Position numbers and translations under genes: made by a program. From Paracoccus sediminicola (GTDB lineage Bacteria > Pseudomonadota > Alphaproteobacteria > Rhodobacterales > Rhodobacteraceae), in NCBI RefSeq assembly GCF_027912835.1, contig NZ_CP115768.1:372001-436000 (forward strand): 64,000 nt of DNA, in the 5' to 3' direction. Shown piece after piece: positions 47,041-55,281 of this stretch; the first letter of the stretch is position 1; each line of letters starts with the position of its first letter. Under the pieces are notes generated by a model. It was given only the letters and a program-made list of their open reading frames with translations. It had not been told where the DNA came from and did not search any database.

Positions 47041-47955
47041 ATGAACGGGCGCGCGCCGCGCCTGCCGCCGCTGAACGCGCTGCGGGCCTTCTGGGCGGTC
47101 ATGCGGCGCGGCAGCTTCCGCGCCGCCGCCGACGAGCTTTTGGTCACACCTCAGGCGATCAGCCAGCAGATCCGACTGCTGGAGGAAACGCTCAATCTGC
47201 GTCTCTTCACCCGGCGTGGGCGCGCGATCGAGCCGACCGAGGAGGCACAGATCCTGTCGCGTTTCGTCGCCGCCGGATTTGACGAGTTCTCCGAAGGCAT
47301 TCGCCGCGTCACGCAGACCGCGCAGCGCAGCCGGATCAACATCAATGTCAGCCCTTATTTCGCGACACGCTTCCTGCTCGAACGGCTGGAATCTTTCCGC
47401 CGCCAGATGCCCGGCGCCGATCTGCGGCTGACCACGATGGTCGAACTGCCCGATTTCGACCGCGACGACATCGACGTGGCGATCCAATGGGGGTTCGGCG
47501 ACTGGGCCGGGCTCGACGCGCAATTGCTGGTCCGCGATCCCAAGATCATCTGTTGCGCGCCGGATCTCGCCCCGGAGCTGACCGGCCCCGAGGATCTTTC
47601 CGCCCAGACCCTCCTGCACCCGGTGCGCGCCCTCAGCCTCTGGGATCGGGTTTTCGCGCATCTCGGGCTGGACAGCGACGGGATCACCGGCGCGCTCCAG
47701 TTGCAGGATGCGGCAACCATGCGCCGCGCGACCATATCGGGCATGGGGGTCGGGCTGATCTCGCGTCGCGACGCAGCGGAGGATTTGGCGGCGGGCCGTC
47801 TGGTGGCACCTCTGGGTGCGGATGTGCTGGCCGGGATGGCGCCCAAGGATGTGCCGGGCTTCTATCTGCTGCTGCCGCGCGCGCATCGGCGTATCGAGAT
47901 CATTCGCCGCTTCTGCGACTGGATCAGCGCAGAGAACTGGGATGCGCTCATCTGA
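47041..47955 (+). CDS. LysR family transcriptional regulator (GcvA-like)
   Basis: This 304-residue regulator has an N-terminal LysR helix-turn-helix (PPLNALRAFWAVMRRGSFRAAADELLVTPQAISQQI near residues 8-45, GcvA subgroup) and a periplasmic-binding-protein-like effector domain from about 95. It follows the catabolic cluster on the same strand with an 80-base gap, so it may control it, although LysR genes are more often divergent from their targets. Effector unknown. Confidence 0.9.
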   Translation: MNGRAPRLPPLNALRAFWAVMRRGSFRAAADELLVTPQAISQQIRLLEETLNLRLFTRRGRAIEPTEEAQILSRFVAAGFDEFSEGIRRVTQTAQRSRININVSPYFATRFLLERLESFRRQMPGADLRLTTMVELPDFDRDDIDVAIQWGFGDWAGLDAQLLVRDPKIICCAPDLAPELTGPEDLSAQTLLHPVRALSLWDRVFAHLGLDSDGITGALQLQDAATMRRATISGMGVGLISRRDAAEDLAAGRLVAPLGADVLAGMAPKDVPGFYLLLPRAHRRIEIIRRFCDWISAENWDALI

Positions 47956-48432
47956 CGGCCCCGATGGCTGGCGTGCAGATGATTTAATGAAGTTTTCACA
48001 GGCAATTCACACACGTTTCAAGAGATGTGCCGATAGGATGATTTCATCGGGGACGGCAGTGTAAACCCCGAATTTTCGAGTACCACGTCGTTAAGGTTCG
48101 CGGGATCCGTGGGAATGGTCATCGCAATTCGTGCCAAGACCGTCTGGTAAATTTCCACGAATCCCGCGGCCAATCACGGCGCAAAGTAACCAGTGAGGCG
48201 GCCGCAGCGCGCGCCGCATATCACGAGTTGCCCAGGTTTTGGGGGCCGGGCGCAGGCACCGGATCGGACGGCCGTGGCGGTCAACGAGGGAAGACCGCCG
48301 CAGTCGGCCGCTCCGGTGCGGCGCTGGCACGAGGCGCCGGATCACCAGCTGCCGGCCAAGCCCGATCAGCTTCGACATGGCGGCACACAGGCGCCATCAT
48401 GTTCCAGACAGAGAGTTCATCAGATATCGAAG
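47956..48432. other. Intergenic stretch without recognised gene
   Basis: This 477-base gap separates the LysR gene from the small minus-strand gene. It is less G+C rich near its left end. An open frame on the minus strand at 48091-48378 (95 codons, Arg-rich, no recognisable family, no good ribosome site) is not supported as a gene. No tRNA, terminator or repeat was seen. It could hold remnants of a decayed gene or transcripts I cannot recognise. Confidence 0.5.
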
Positions 48433-48657
48433 CTACGGACGCCGGTCGCGAGTGTCGCCGTCGCCTGCACCCGCATCGTCCAGATCGGCGGGACCGACCC
48501 GGTCGGCGATCACCACCAGCCAGGCCAGCGTCTCGCGCTGCGCCGGGCTCAACCGTTCATCGCCCACGAGCTTCACCGCATGCGCGCGCAATCCGGGCCA
48601 AGCGTGGTAGAATTCTGAAATCGAGTCGATCCCGAGCCGCGATTGCTGTTCTGCCAT
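48433..48657 (-). CDS. Small orphan protein divergent from the SARP-like regulator
   Basis: This 74-residue protein is not recognised. It has an ordered-looking core (IDSISEFYHAWPGLR, then LSPAQRETLAWLVVIADRVG) predicted to be two or three helices, and a short Asp/Gly/Arg-rich tail. It has no signal peptide. A strong GGAGGA site precedes ATG 48657, which supports translation. It shares a 142-base AT-rich divergent region with the winged-helix/TPR regulator gene, so it may be co-regulated with the following cassette. Function unknown. Confidence 0.62.
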   Translation of the reverse strand: MAEQQSRLGIDSISEFYHAWPGLRAHAVKLVGDERLSPAQRETLAWLVVIADRVGPADLDDAGAGDGDTRDRRP

Positions 48658-48799
48658 GATCGTCCTCCTCCACGGGGCTCCCATGAGGGCAGTTTGGATC
48701 AGCGGATCGCGCCTTGGGGCGTGAATATAGTGTGAGCGGCTTGGCGATCGAGCAAACTGTAAAGTAGAGTTAATTTATGTTTGATTAGATTGGTCTGCC

Positions 48800-50434
48800 A
48801 TGGGTGAGCCTCTGCAAATCTCACTGTTCGGAACCTGCGCCGTTAAAATGGCCGGCGCGGACGGGGTGGAGATACGCGGGGCCAAGCATCGCGCGCTGAT
48901 CTCGCTTCTGGCGACGGCGCCTCTGGGGCGTCGCACGCGCTCCTTTCTTCAGCACACGCTCTGGGGCGATGCGGGCTATGATAGCGGCCACCAGAACCTG
49001 CGTCGTGCCCTGTCGGATCTGCGCAAGATCCTCGGCGAGGATTTCGACAGGATTCTGCACATCACCAGCACCGATGTCGAGATCGACCTCGATGCGCTGC
49101 GCTTTACCGGCGACCCGCATCGCGGCGCGTTTCTCGAGGATCTGAACGTCCAGACCCCGGCCTTCGCCGCATGGCGTCAGAAGCTGCGCGACAATCCGGC
49201 AGGCGCCGCGACGCTCTGCGCGCGGGGCGCGATCACGCAATCGCCGAAGCCGCGCATCACCGCGCTGCCGCTGAGCGTGCTGGGAGAGGATCCGCAGCTG
49301 CGCGCCTTCGGCGACTGGGTGGCCGAAGAGATCTGCCGGGTTTTGTCGCGATCCTCGCTGTATTCGGTGATCTCGCATCTCTCGGCGCGCGCGATGGTGC
49401 AGCGCATGATCGACCTCGCCGATGTGCGCGACACGCTGGATGTCGATTACATGATTACCGGCACGATCCGGCGCTATCGCGGCGACTGCGTGCTCGATTT
49501 CGACTTTCTCGATGCCCGCAGCGGGGTCATCGTCTGGAACCGGCATTTCTCATGTCCCGAGGACAGCTTCACCGACGAACTGCCCGAACGGCTCATCAAT
49601 GTCGTCGTTTCGGCGGGGCGGACCATTGCCGACGCGGCGATCGGCCATATTCGCGACAAAAGGCTGGGCGACATTGCCGATCATCAGCTGGTGCTGGGCG
49701 GCGTTTCGCTGATGCACCGCCCGGCGCTGCGCGATTTTCTCCGCTCGCAAGAGCTGCTGATCGAGGCCGCCGAGCGTATGCCGCAAGCGCCGGAGGTCCA
49801 TGCCTGGCTGGGCAAATGGTATGTGCTGAACGTCTTCAAGAACTACACGACAAACCGAAAGCGCGACACGCAGCTCGCGCTCGACTGCACCGAGCGTGCT
49901 CTGGATCTCGACCCGACCTCCAGCTTTGGGCTGACCATCAACGGCTTCGTCCATGGCAATCTGCTGAAGCGGCTGGATGTCGCTGAGGCGCGCTATTGCG
50001 CAGCGCTCGAGGTCAATCCGAATGAAAGCCTCTCCTGGCTGCTGCGCGGAACGCTGCTGGCGTTTCGCGACAACGGCCAAGCCGCGATAGAGGCTACGGA
50101 CACGGCGCGGCGGCTCTCGCCCATCGATCCGTTCGGGTATTATTATGACAGCCTCTCGGCCTCGGCGCATCTCGCTGCCGAGGATTATCCACGCGCGCTG
50201 GCGCTGGCCGACCAATCATTGCAGGTCAATGACCGACATCTTTCGACGCTGCGCACCCAGATCGCGGCGATGTATTTTCTGGACGATATCGAGGGCTGCC
50301 GGCAGGCGGCCGAAACGCTGAGGCGGCGCTTCCCCGAGTTTCGGCTGGACAGCTATGGCCGTGACCATCCGGGCGCGGGATCGAAGACGGGGCAGCGCGT
50401 GCTCGAAGCCTTGCGCGCCTCGGGGATCAGGTAA
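48800..50434 (+). CDS. SARP-like transcriptional regulator with winged-helix and TPR domains
   Basis: This 544-residue cytoplasmic protein starts with an OmpR/SARP-type winged helix (about 5-110: LQISLFGTCAVK, KHRALISLLATAP, LWGDAGYDSGHQNLRRALSDLRKILG). A middle domain of about 150-290 (VLGEDPQLRAFGDWVAEEIC..., TGTIRRYRGDCVLDFDFLDARSG) resembles the module often placed before TPRs in CadC- and cyclase-linked regulators. The C-terminal half, about 290-530, is a TPR array (ALDCTERALDLDP, ALEVNPNESLSWLLRG, ALADQSLQVNDRH). TPRs suggest that a protein partner or oligomerisation controls it. The PAP2-like and protease genes follow on the same strand after 19 bases and are the likely targets. Confidence 0.85.
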   Translation: MGEPLQISLFGTCAVKMAGADGVEIRGAKHRALISLLATAPLGRRTRSFLQHTLWGDAGYDSGHQNLRRALSDLRKILGEDFDRILHITSTDVEIDLDALRFTGDPHRGAFLEDLNVQTPAFAAWRQKLRDNPAGAATLCARGAITQSPKPRITALPLSVLGEDPQLRAFGDWVAEEICRVLSRSSLYSVISHLSARAMVQRMIDLADVRDTLDVDYMITGTIRRYRGDCVLDFDFLDARSGVIVWNRHFSCPEDSFTDELPERLINVVVSAGRTIADAAIGHIRDKRLGDIADHQLVLGGVSLMHRPALRDFLRSQELLIEAAERMPQAPEVHAWLGKWYVLNVFKNYTTNRKRDTQLALDCTERALDLDPTSSFGLTINGFVHGNLLKRLDVAEARYCAALEVNPNESLSWLLRGTLLAFRDNGQAAIEATDTARRLSPIDPFGYYYDSLSASAHLAAEDYPRALALADQSLQVNDRHLSTLRTQIAAMYFLDDIEGCRQAAETLRRRFPEFRLDSYGRDHPGAGSKTGQRVLEALRASGIR

Positions 50435-50453
50435 CTCAGACAGGAGATACATC

Positions 50454-51563
50454 ATGTCGGCTTCAGGCGGGTTCGGAGGGTTCGGCGGCTTCGGAGGATT
50501 TGGCGGGTTCGGAGGATTTGGCGGCTTCGGGGGCTTCGGCGGCTTTACAGGGCTCGGCGGGTTTCTGGGGCAGGGTGACACCGGCGCCTATGATCCTGCG
50601 ACGACAATGGGTTTGCTGACCACATCCGAGGCGCTGAACCATCTGGCCGGGGCTGATCCCGCACCGCAGGGCCAAGACCTGCCCGCCAATGATCCCGGCA
50701 ATCTCGCGCGTTGGGCGGTCTGGGTGCGCGGATCGCTTTACGTCGCCGAATTCTTGAAGGGGCTCGACTGGGGCATGGATGGCGGCGGCCCAGTCACGCT
50801 GTCCTTCGACGGGGCAGAGATGTTTCGCGTGCAGCGGCCTTCCTCCGCGCTGTTGGTCGATCAGTGCCGCCATGTGCGCGACTATGCCGCCTTGCGCGAA
50901 GAGCGGGGGACCGAAATCACCTCGCAGCTCGGCTTTCCGACCCCTTATTTTGCGATGCTGCTGGGTTTGCATAGCGGCCAGCACGGGCGCAGCTTCGAAC
51001 TGATTACCGCAACGCAGGTCATGGCCGCCCATGTTGCGATGGTGGTGAAACACGCGCTTGCCGTGCGCCGCCCCGACCAGATCGACGGGCGCATCGCGCC
51101 GATGATCCCGACACCGGGTCACGGCAGCTTTCCGTCGGCCCATGCGACCGAGGCTTACGCAGTGGCCACCGTGCTGGAGTCTCTGGTCGGCGCGTGGGGC
51201 TCGCTGGGCGATGCGGGGCCGCGTCTGCGGATGCTTTACGGGCTGGCTGAGCGTGTGGCGGTCAATCGCACGGTCGCCGGGGTGCATTATCCGATCGACA
51301 GCTGGGCCGGCGCCGCGCTGGGCGTCGCGGTGGGCCGCGCCGTGCTTGGGCGCTGCGGGCAGGACATGCCGATCCGCCCGGCCCGCTACGAGCCCGTCGA
51401 TGCCGATTTCTTCGATCACGATTTCCACGACGAGCAAGCCGCCGCCCGCGCCGGTCTCAGCCGCGCAGCGACCGGATCACGGGCCGGGGCGGGACAGTGT
51501 TTCTCCTGGCTATGGGCGAGCGCCTGCAAGGAGCGGCAGGGAAGCGGCGGGGCGGTGTCATGA
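50454..51563 (+). CDS. PAP2/vanadium-haloperoxidase-fold protein with N-terminal GGF repeats
   Basis: This 369-residue protein has an N-terminal run of nine perfect Gly-Gly-Phe units (residues 5-31) plus two degenerate ones, a linker, and a PAP2/chloroperoxidase domain of about 130-300. All three pocket motifs are present: Lys199 to Arg206-Pro207 (KxxxxxxRP), PSAH with His230, and Arg272-x5-His278-x3-Asp282. These bind phosphate in acid phosphatases and vanadate in haloperoxidases; sequence alone does not decide between them. There is no signal peptide or membrane segment, unlike lipid phosphatases. It lies 19 bases after the regulator gene with an AGGAG site, and its stop overlaps the protease ATG. 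Confidence 0.85.
   Translation: MSASGGFGGFGGFGGFGGFGGFGGFGGFGGFTGLGGFLGQGDTGAYDPATTMGLLTTSEALNHLAGADPAPQGQDLPANDPGNLARWAVWVRGSLYVAEFLKGLDWGMDGGGPVTLSFDGAEMFRVQRPSSALLVDQCRHVRDYAALREERGTEITSQLGFPTPYFAMLLGLHSGQHGRSFELITATQVMAAHVAMVVKHALAVRRPDQIDGRIAPMIPTPGHGSFPSAHATEAYAVATVLESLVGAWGSLGDAGPRLRMLYGLAERVAVNRTVAGVHYPIDSWAGAALGVAVGRAVLGRCGQDMPIRPARYEPVDADFFDHDFHDEQAAARAGLSRAATGSRAGAGQCFSWLWASACKERQGSGGAVS
50466..50564 (+). repeat. Tandem 9-base repeat coding for Gly-Gly-Phe
   Basis: Eleven consecutive 9-base units of the form GGN GGN TTY; the first nine encode GGF exactly (50466-50546), the tenth reads TGL and the eleventh GGF. Codon choice varies between units (GGA/GGC/GGG, TTC/TTT), so the peptide repeat is conserved better than the DNA repeat. 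Confidence 0.95.
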
Positions 51564-53680
51564 ACCGCATGGCGGATGGTGGCCAGAGTCGTCGCCTCTT
51601 CCGCTATGACGGCCCCTATGAGACATGGTCATTCGGCGCCGCGCTGGGCCGCGCATTCTCTTTCCCCGCTTTGGCCGAAGATGCGGCGCAGCATTACGCG
51701 GCGCTGGTCGAGGGCGGGGCCGAGCCGGCGGCATTGAAGGCGCAGCCTCCGGTTGTTCTGCGCTTGCCGCCGCTGTGGAATCCGGGTGCAAAGTCGCTCG
51801 CCGCGATCCCCTTTGCGATGTCGCGCCCCGACGAGCGGGGCCGTTACCGGGATCTGCGAGAGCAGGACTTCGACCGGCTGCGCCTGGCGGCATCTGCTGC
51901 CGGTGAGGGGGCCGCGCCGCGCTATCGGGTGAATTATCCGATCTCGGCGCAAAGCTGGGTCACGGATTACGACCCGTCGCGCGCAATGGAAAGCTGGCAG
52001 AGACCCGCGACCCGCCCGCGCGTGATCATTGGCGTAATCGATGACGGGATTCCGTTCCTGCATCGTGGCTTCGTGGAAAACGACGGGCGCTCGCGGATCA
52101 GCCATTGCTGGCTCCAGCCCGCCGCCGCGCCCACGGGTCCCGCCGCTGTGCCCTTCGGGCGCGAATGGACCAATGCCCGCATCGATGCCCTGCGCGCCAG
52201 CGGCACCGATGAGATGCGGCTTTATCGCGAAGCGGGTGCGATAGACGCCAGGCTTCCTGAACTGGGACTGCATCTGCGCCGCCGGGCGACTCACGGTGCC
52301 CATATCGCCGGACTCTGCGGCGCGGATGATCCCGTGCTGCGCGCCGCGCCCCTGGGTGACGAGGTGCAGATCGTTGTCGTGCAGCTGCCCAACACCATTG
52401 CCTGGGACACGTCGGGTTTCGGCAAGGAGATGTATATGCTCAGCGCGCTGCATTACGTTTTCGACCGCGCCCGCAGGATCGCCGCCGCTTTCCCCGGCGG
52501 CCCAGAAGAGCTGCCGCTGATCGTGAATTTCAGCTATGGCTGGAGCGCCAACCGCCATGACGGCGGTGCCACGATGGAGCGGGCGATGGAACAGCTGATC
52601 TCGCGCCGTCGGGCGATGCAGCCGCTGAGCTCGCTGAACATGCCGATGGGGAATAATTTCGCCAAGTCGATGCATGCGAGCATCGGACCCGCGGACATGA
52701 CGGGTGGCGAGGCGCGGATTGGCTGGCAGGTATTCCCGGATGACCGCACCTCGAGCTATCTCGAAATCTGGTTTCCGGAAGGGCAGGGTGGTCCGGGGTC
52801 CGGTGTGCGGCTGACGCCGCCCCCAGGAACGACGCTCGACAGCCCGGCGGAGATTTCTCTTGACGGTGAAGAGGCTCCCGAAGGCGGGGACGTGTTTCAT
52901 CACATGCCGCTGCGGATCGGCGGGAAGGTCGTGGGGATGCTCTCGGCCGATCTGCATCTGGGCGAGCGCTGGCGGGTGACGCTGGCGCTGATCCCGACAG
53001 TCGATAGTCGTGGTGAGGGTCGCCGCGCGCCCTCGGGACTCTGGAAGATCGCGCTGCGCGGACCCGGTCTTGGCCACGATGAGCGGATCGGGGTCTGGTT
53101 GCAGCGCGATGACGATCCCGAAGCGCTGCGCAGCTTCGGCCGGCAGAGCCGTCTGGTCAATCCCGACGTATCCGGGGCGAATCCCGGCCCGCTTGAACCG
53201 GCGTTACCAAGCGGGAAGGTGCGGGGCTATGGCACGTTCAACGGCATCGGCTCGGCGCCGTCGGTGACGCGCGTTTCAGGCTATGTGATGGGGTCGGATG
53301 CGCCGAGCCTCTATAGCGGAGCCGCCGCGCTGACATTCACGGACGGCGCGCTGAAGGTGATCGGTGTCCGCCCGGCCTTCGCCGCGCCTGCCGATCGCGG
53401 GCTGCACCGCGCCGGGCTGCAATCCATCGGTGTGCTGAGCGGCAGCGCCGCGCAGCTTCAAGGCACCAGCGCCGCCTGCGCGCTCGCCACACGCTGGATG
53501 GCCCTGAACATCGCGGCAGGGCACGACATCCATGCAGGGCTCAGATGCTTCTTTCGAGGGGATGACCACGGGCGCGATCCCGCCCCGGCCCTTCGCAGCG
53601 GCGAAACAGATCGCTCAGACAGCGATGCGATCCGGGCGGCGCGTCTGGGTGATGGGCTGATCCCTTTTCCCCATCCCTGA
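51560..53680 (+). CDS. Subtilisin-like S8 serine protease with large insertion
   Basis: This 706-residue protein has the subtilase triad: Asp161 in GVIDDGIP, His245 in THGAHIAG and Ser637 in QGTSAAC. The His-Ser distance of about 390 residues is far larger than in subtilisin (about 160), so an extra domain is inserted; part of it (about 395-530) looks beta-rich. About 150 residues precede the catalytic domain but there is no signal peptide, so secretion by the Sec route is not indicated. ATG 51560 overlaps the stop of the PAP2-like gene (ATGA), so the two are coupled. Its substrate is unknown; the GGF-repeat protein is an obvious candidate partner (inference). Confidence 0.85.
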   Translation: MNRMADGGQSRRLFRYDGPYETWSFGAALGRAFSFPALAEDAAQHYAALVEGGAEPAALKAQPPVVLRLPPLWNPGAKSLAAIPFAMSRPDERGRYRDLREQDFDRLRLAASAAGEGAAPRYRVNYPISAQSWVTDYDPSRAMESWQRPATRPRVIIGVIDDGIPFLHRGFVENDGRSRISHCWLQPAAAPTGPAAVPFGREWTNARIDALRASGTDEMRLYREAGAIDARLPELGLHLRRRATHGAHIAGLCGADDPVLRAAPLGDEVQIVVVQLPNTIAWDTSGFGKEMYMLSALHYVFDRARRIAAAFPGGPEELPLIVNFSYGWSANRHDGGATMERAMEQLISRRRAMQPLSSLNMPMGNNFAKSMHASIGPADMTGGEARIGWQVFPDDRTSSYLEIWFPEGQGGPGSGVRLTPPPGTTLDSPAEISLDGEEAPEGGDVFHHMPLRIGGKVVGMLSADLHLGERWRVTLALIPTVDSRGEGRRAPSGLWKIALRGPGLGHDERIGVWLQRDDDPEALRSFGRQSRLVNPDVSGANPGPLEPALPSGKVRGYGTFNGIGSAPSVTRVSGYVMGSDAPSLYSGAAALTFTDGALKVIGVRPAFAAPADRGLHRAGLQSIGVLSGSAAQLQGTSAACALATRWMALNIAAGHDIHAGLRCFFRGDDHGRDPAPALRSGETDRSDSDAIRAARLGDGLIPFPHP

Positions 53681-53738
53681 GCCATGGATCGCGAGGGGCC
53701 AGCGGAAGCGGCAGCTTCGAAACGACATCAACCGAAGA

Positions 53739-53764
53739 CCCGCCGCAATTTTATGCGCGGCGGG
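53739..53764. terminator. Candidate hairpin between converging protease and chemoreceptor genes
   Basis: An 8-bp G+C stem (53739-53746 with 53757-53764) encloses a ten-base AT-rich loop. It lies in the 123-base gap between two converging genes and could serve both, though no U run follows. Confidence 0.4.
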
Positions 53765-53803
53765 CCTGTCTAGACTGCGAAGCAGCGAGGCCGCGAGAGT
53801 GAC

Positions 53804-55120
53804 TCAGGCCACGTTGCGGATGGCGGCAGAAAGCCCCGTGGCAGTCGGGCTTGTCTCGAATTTCTCGAGCAGCCGGGTCAGGTCATTCACCTGTGCCGAG
53901 AGCGATGTCGCCGCCGAAGCATAGCTTTCCGACATGGACAGGTTCGCCTGGTTCACGCTGTCCAGATGCGAGAGCGCAGACGAGACCTCTTGCACGCCGG
54001 TAGACTGTTCGGCAGTGGCGTGGGCGATGCCGGCGATATTGTCGACCACGCCACGCACGGCGTTCTGGATATCGGTCAGCGCGCTGCCGGTTTCACGGAC
54101 CAGATTGGCACCGGACTGCACTTCGGCTTCGCTCTTGCCGATCAGCTCGGCGATGCTTTGCGAAGCCTTGCCCGATTGCTGGGCGAGATTGCGAACCTCT
54201 TGCGCGACAACGGCAAAGCCGCGCCCGACCTCTCCCGCGCGGGCCGCTTCGACGGCGGCGTTGATCGAGAGCAGGTTTGTCTGGAAGGCGAAATTCTCGA
54301 TCACGCTGGTGAATTCGCCCATGCTTTTGGTGTGCTGCTCGATGCGTTCGATGGCGGCGACCGCGTCGGCGACGACGTCATTGCCGCGCTTGACCACCTT
54401 CTCGGCATCCTGGGCAGCGTTGTTCATATCCTGCGCCGCGTTGCTGGTCATCGAGGTGTTGCCCGAGATCTGTTCGACCGCGGCCGCGGTCTGTTCCAGC
54501 GAGGCAGCCTGGCTTTCGCCGCGACGGGCCAGATCGTCGGCGCCCTGTGCGATCTGCGAGGTTTCCTTGTGGATCAGCGCGGCGCGTTCGCGGATGTCGT
54601 TCACCATGATCGAGAAATTCTCGACCGTGCGGTTGAAGCTGTCGCGAACCTCGCGGAACTCGGTTGGCATCTCGCCCTCGAGCCTATGGTTCAGCTTTCC
54701 ATCCGCAAGCCTGCGCAACCCGTCGATGATGCTGGCGACCGCGGCCTTTTTCTCGGTGATGTCATTGGCCATCTTGAGAACTGCCGTCACTTTCCCGTCC
54801 TGGTCGACCAGTGGCACATAGCTGCCGTTGATCCAGACGGTTTGCCCGCCGCGCGTCACCCGCTCGAATTCGCCGGTAAAAGCCGCTCCCGAGCCAAGCT
54901 GCCGCCAGAAATCGGCATATTCCAGACTGGTCGCGAAATCGGGCGTCGCGAATTTCCGGTGGTGCTTGCCGATGATTTCGTCACGGCGATAGCCCATGAG
55001 TTGCAGGAAATTGTCATTGGCATCGACAATCGTGCCGTCAGGGGTGAATTCGATCATGGCTTGCGCAAGGCTCAGCGCCTTGACGCGGTCATGGTCGTCG
55101 ATCTTCTTCGATTCGGTCAT
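53804..55120 (-). CDS. Soluble PAS-domain methyl-accepting chemotaxis protein
   Basis: This 438-residue chemoreceptor lacks membrane segments. It has an N-terminal PAS/PAC sensor of about 15-125 ([23 protein letters not shown]), a HAMP-like linker (about 125-185) and a signalling domain whose hairpin tip, [35 protein letters not shown], lies near 265-305. The tip is the binding site for CheA and CheW. It is probably a cytoplasmic receptor sensing redox, ligands or energy state, similar to Aer-type or McpB-type proteins. No other chemotaxis genes are in the window. It ends without an obvious CheR-binding pentapeptide. Confidence 0.92.
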   Translation of the reverse strand: MTESKKIDDHDRVKALSLAQAMIEFTPDGTIVDANDNFLQLMGYRRDEIIGKHHRKFATPDFATSLEYADFWRQLGSGAAFTGEFERVTRGGQTVWINGSYVPLVDQDGKVTAVLKMANDITEKKAAVASIIDGLRRLADGKLNHRLEGEMPTEFREVRDSFNRTVENFSIMVNDIRERAALIHKETSQIAQGADDLARRGESQAASLEQTAAAVEQISGNTSMTSNAAQDMNNAAQDAEKVVKRGNDVVADAVAAIERIEQHTKSMGEFTSVIENFAFQTNLLSINAAVEAARAGEVGRGFAVVAQEVRNLAQQSGKASQSIAELIGKSEAEVQSGANLVRETGSALTDIQNAVRGVVDNIAGIAHATAEQSTGVQEVSSALSHLDSVNQANLSMSESYASAATSLSAQVNDLTRLLEKFETSPTATGLSAAIRNVA

Positions 55121-55281
55121 CGCCGTCCTCGTTGCTCATCCTGATCCGAGGGATAGGCGCAAATGATTAAGAACTGTTTGAGATGCGCTGTTTTCTCCGA
55201 GAGCTGCGCCGGGCCGCGTCTCGCGGCATGGACTTTGCGCGGCGCTGGTGGCTAAGAGAAGGCCGTGACAGGGGAATAGCG

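Noticed and set aside
48091..48378. 95-codon Arg-rich minus-strand frame in the gap left of the cassette
   Set aside because: No ribosome-binding site, no family resemblance, and composition typical of chance frames. A decayed mobile element was considered, but no inverted repeats or transposase motifs were seen.
50466..50564. Possible CRISPR-like or phage-type direct repeat
   Set aside because: Units are contiguous 9-base codon triplets in frame with no spacers, so this is a protein repeat and not a CRISPR array.
50216..50581. Pro-rich minus-strand frame (PPNPPKPP repeats)
   Set aside because: It is only the reverse reading of the Gly-Gly-Phe repeat on the plus strand.
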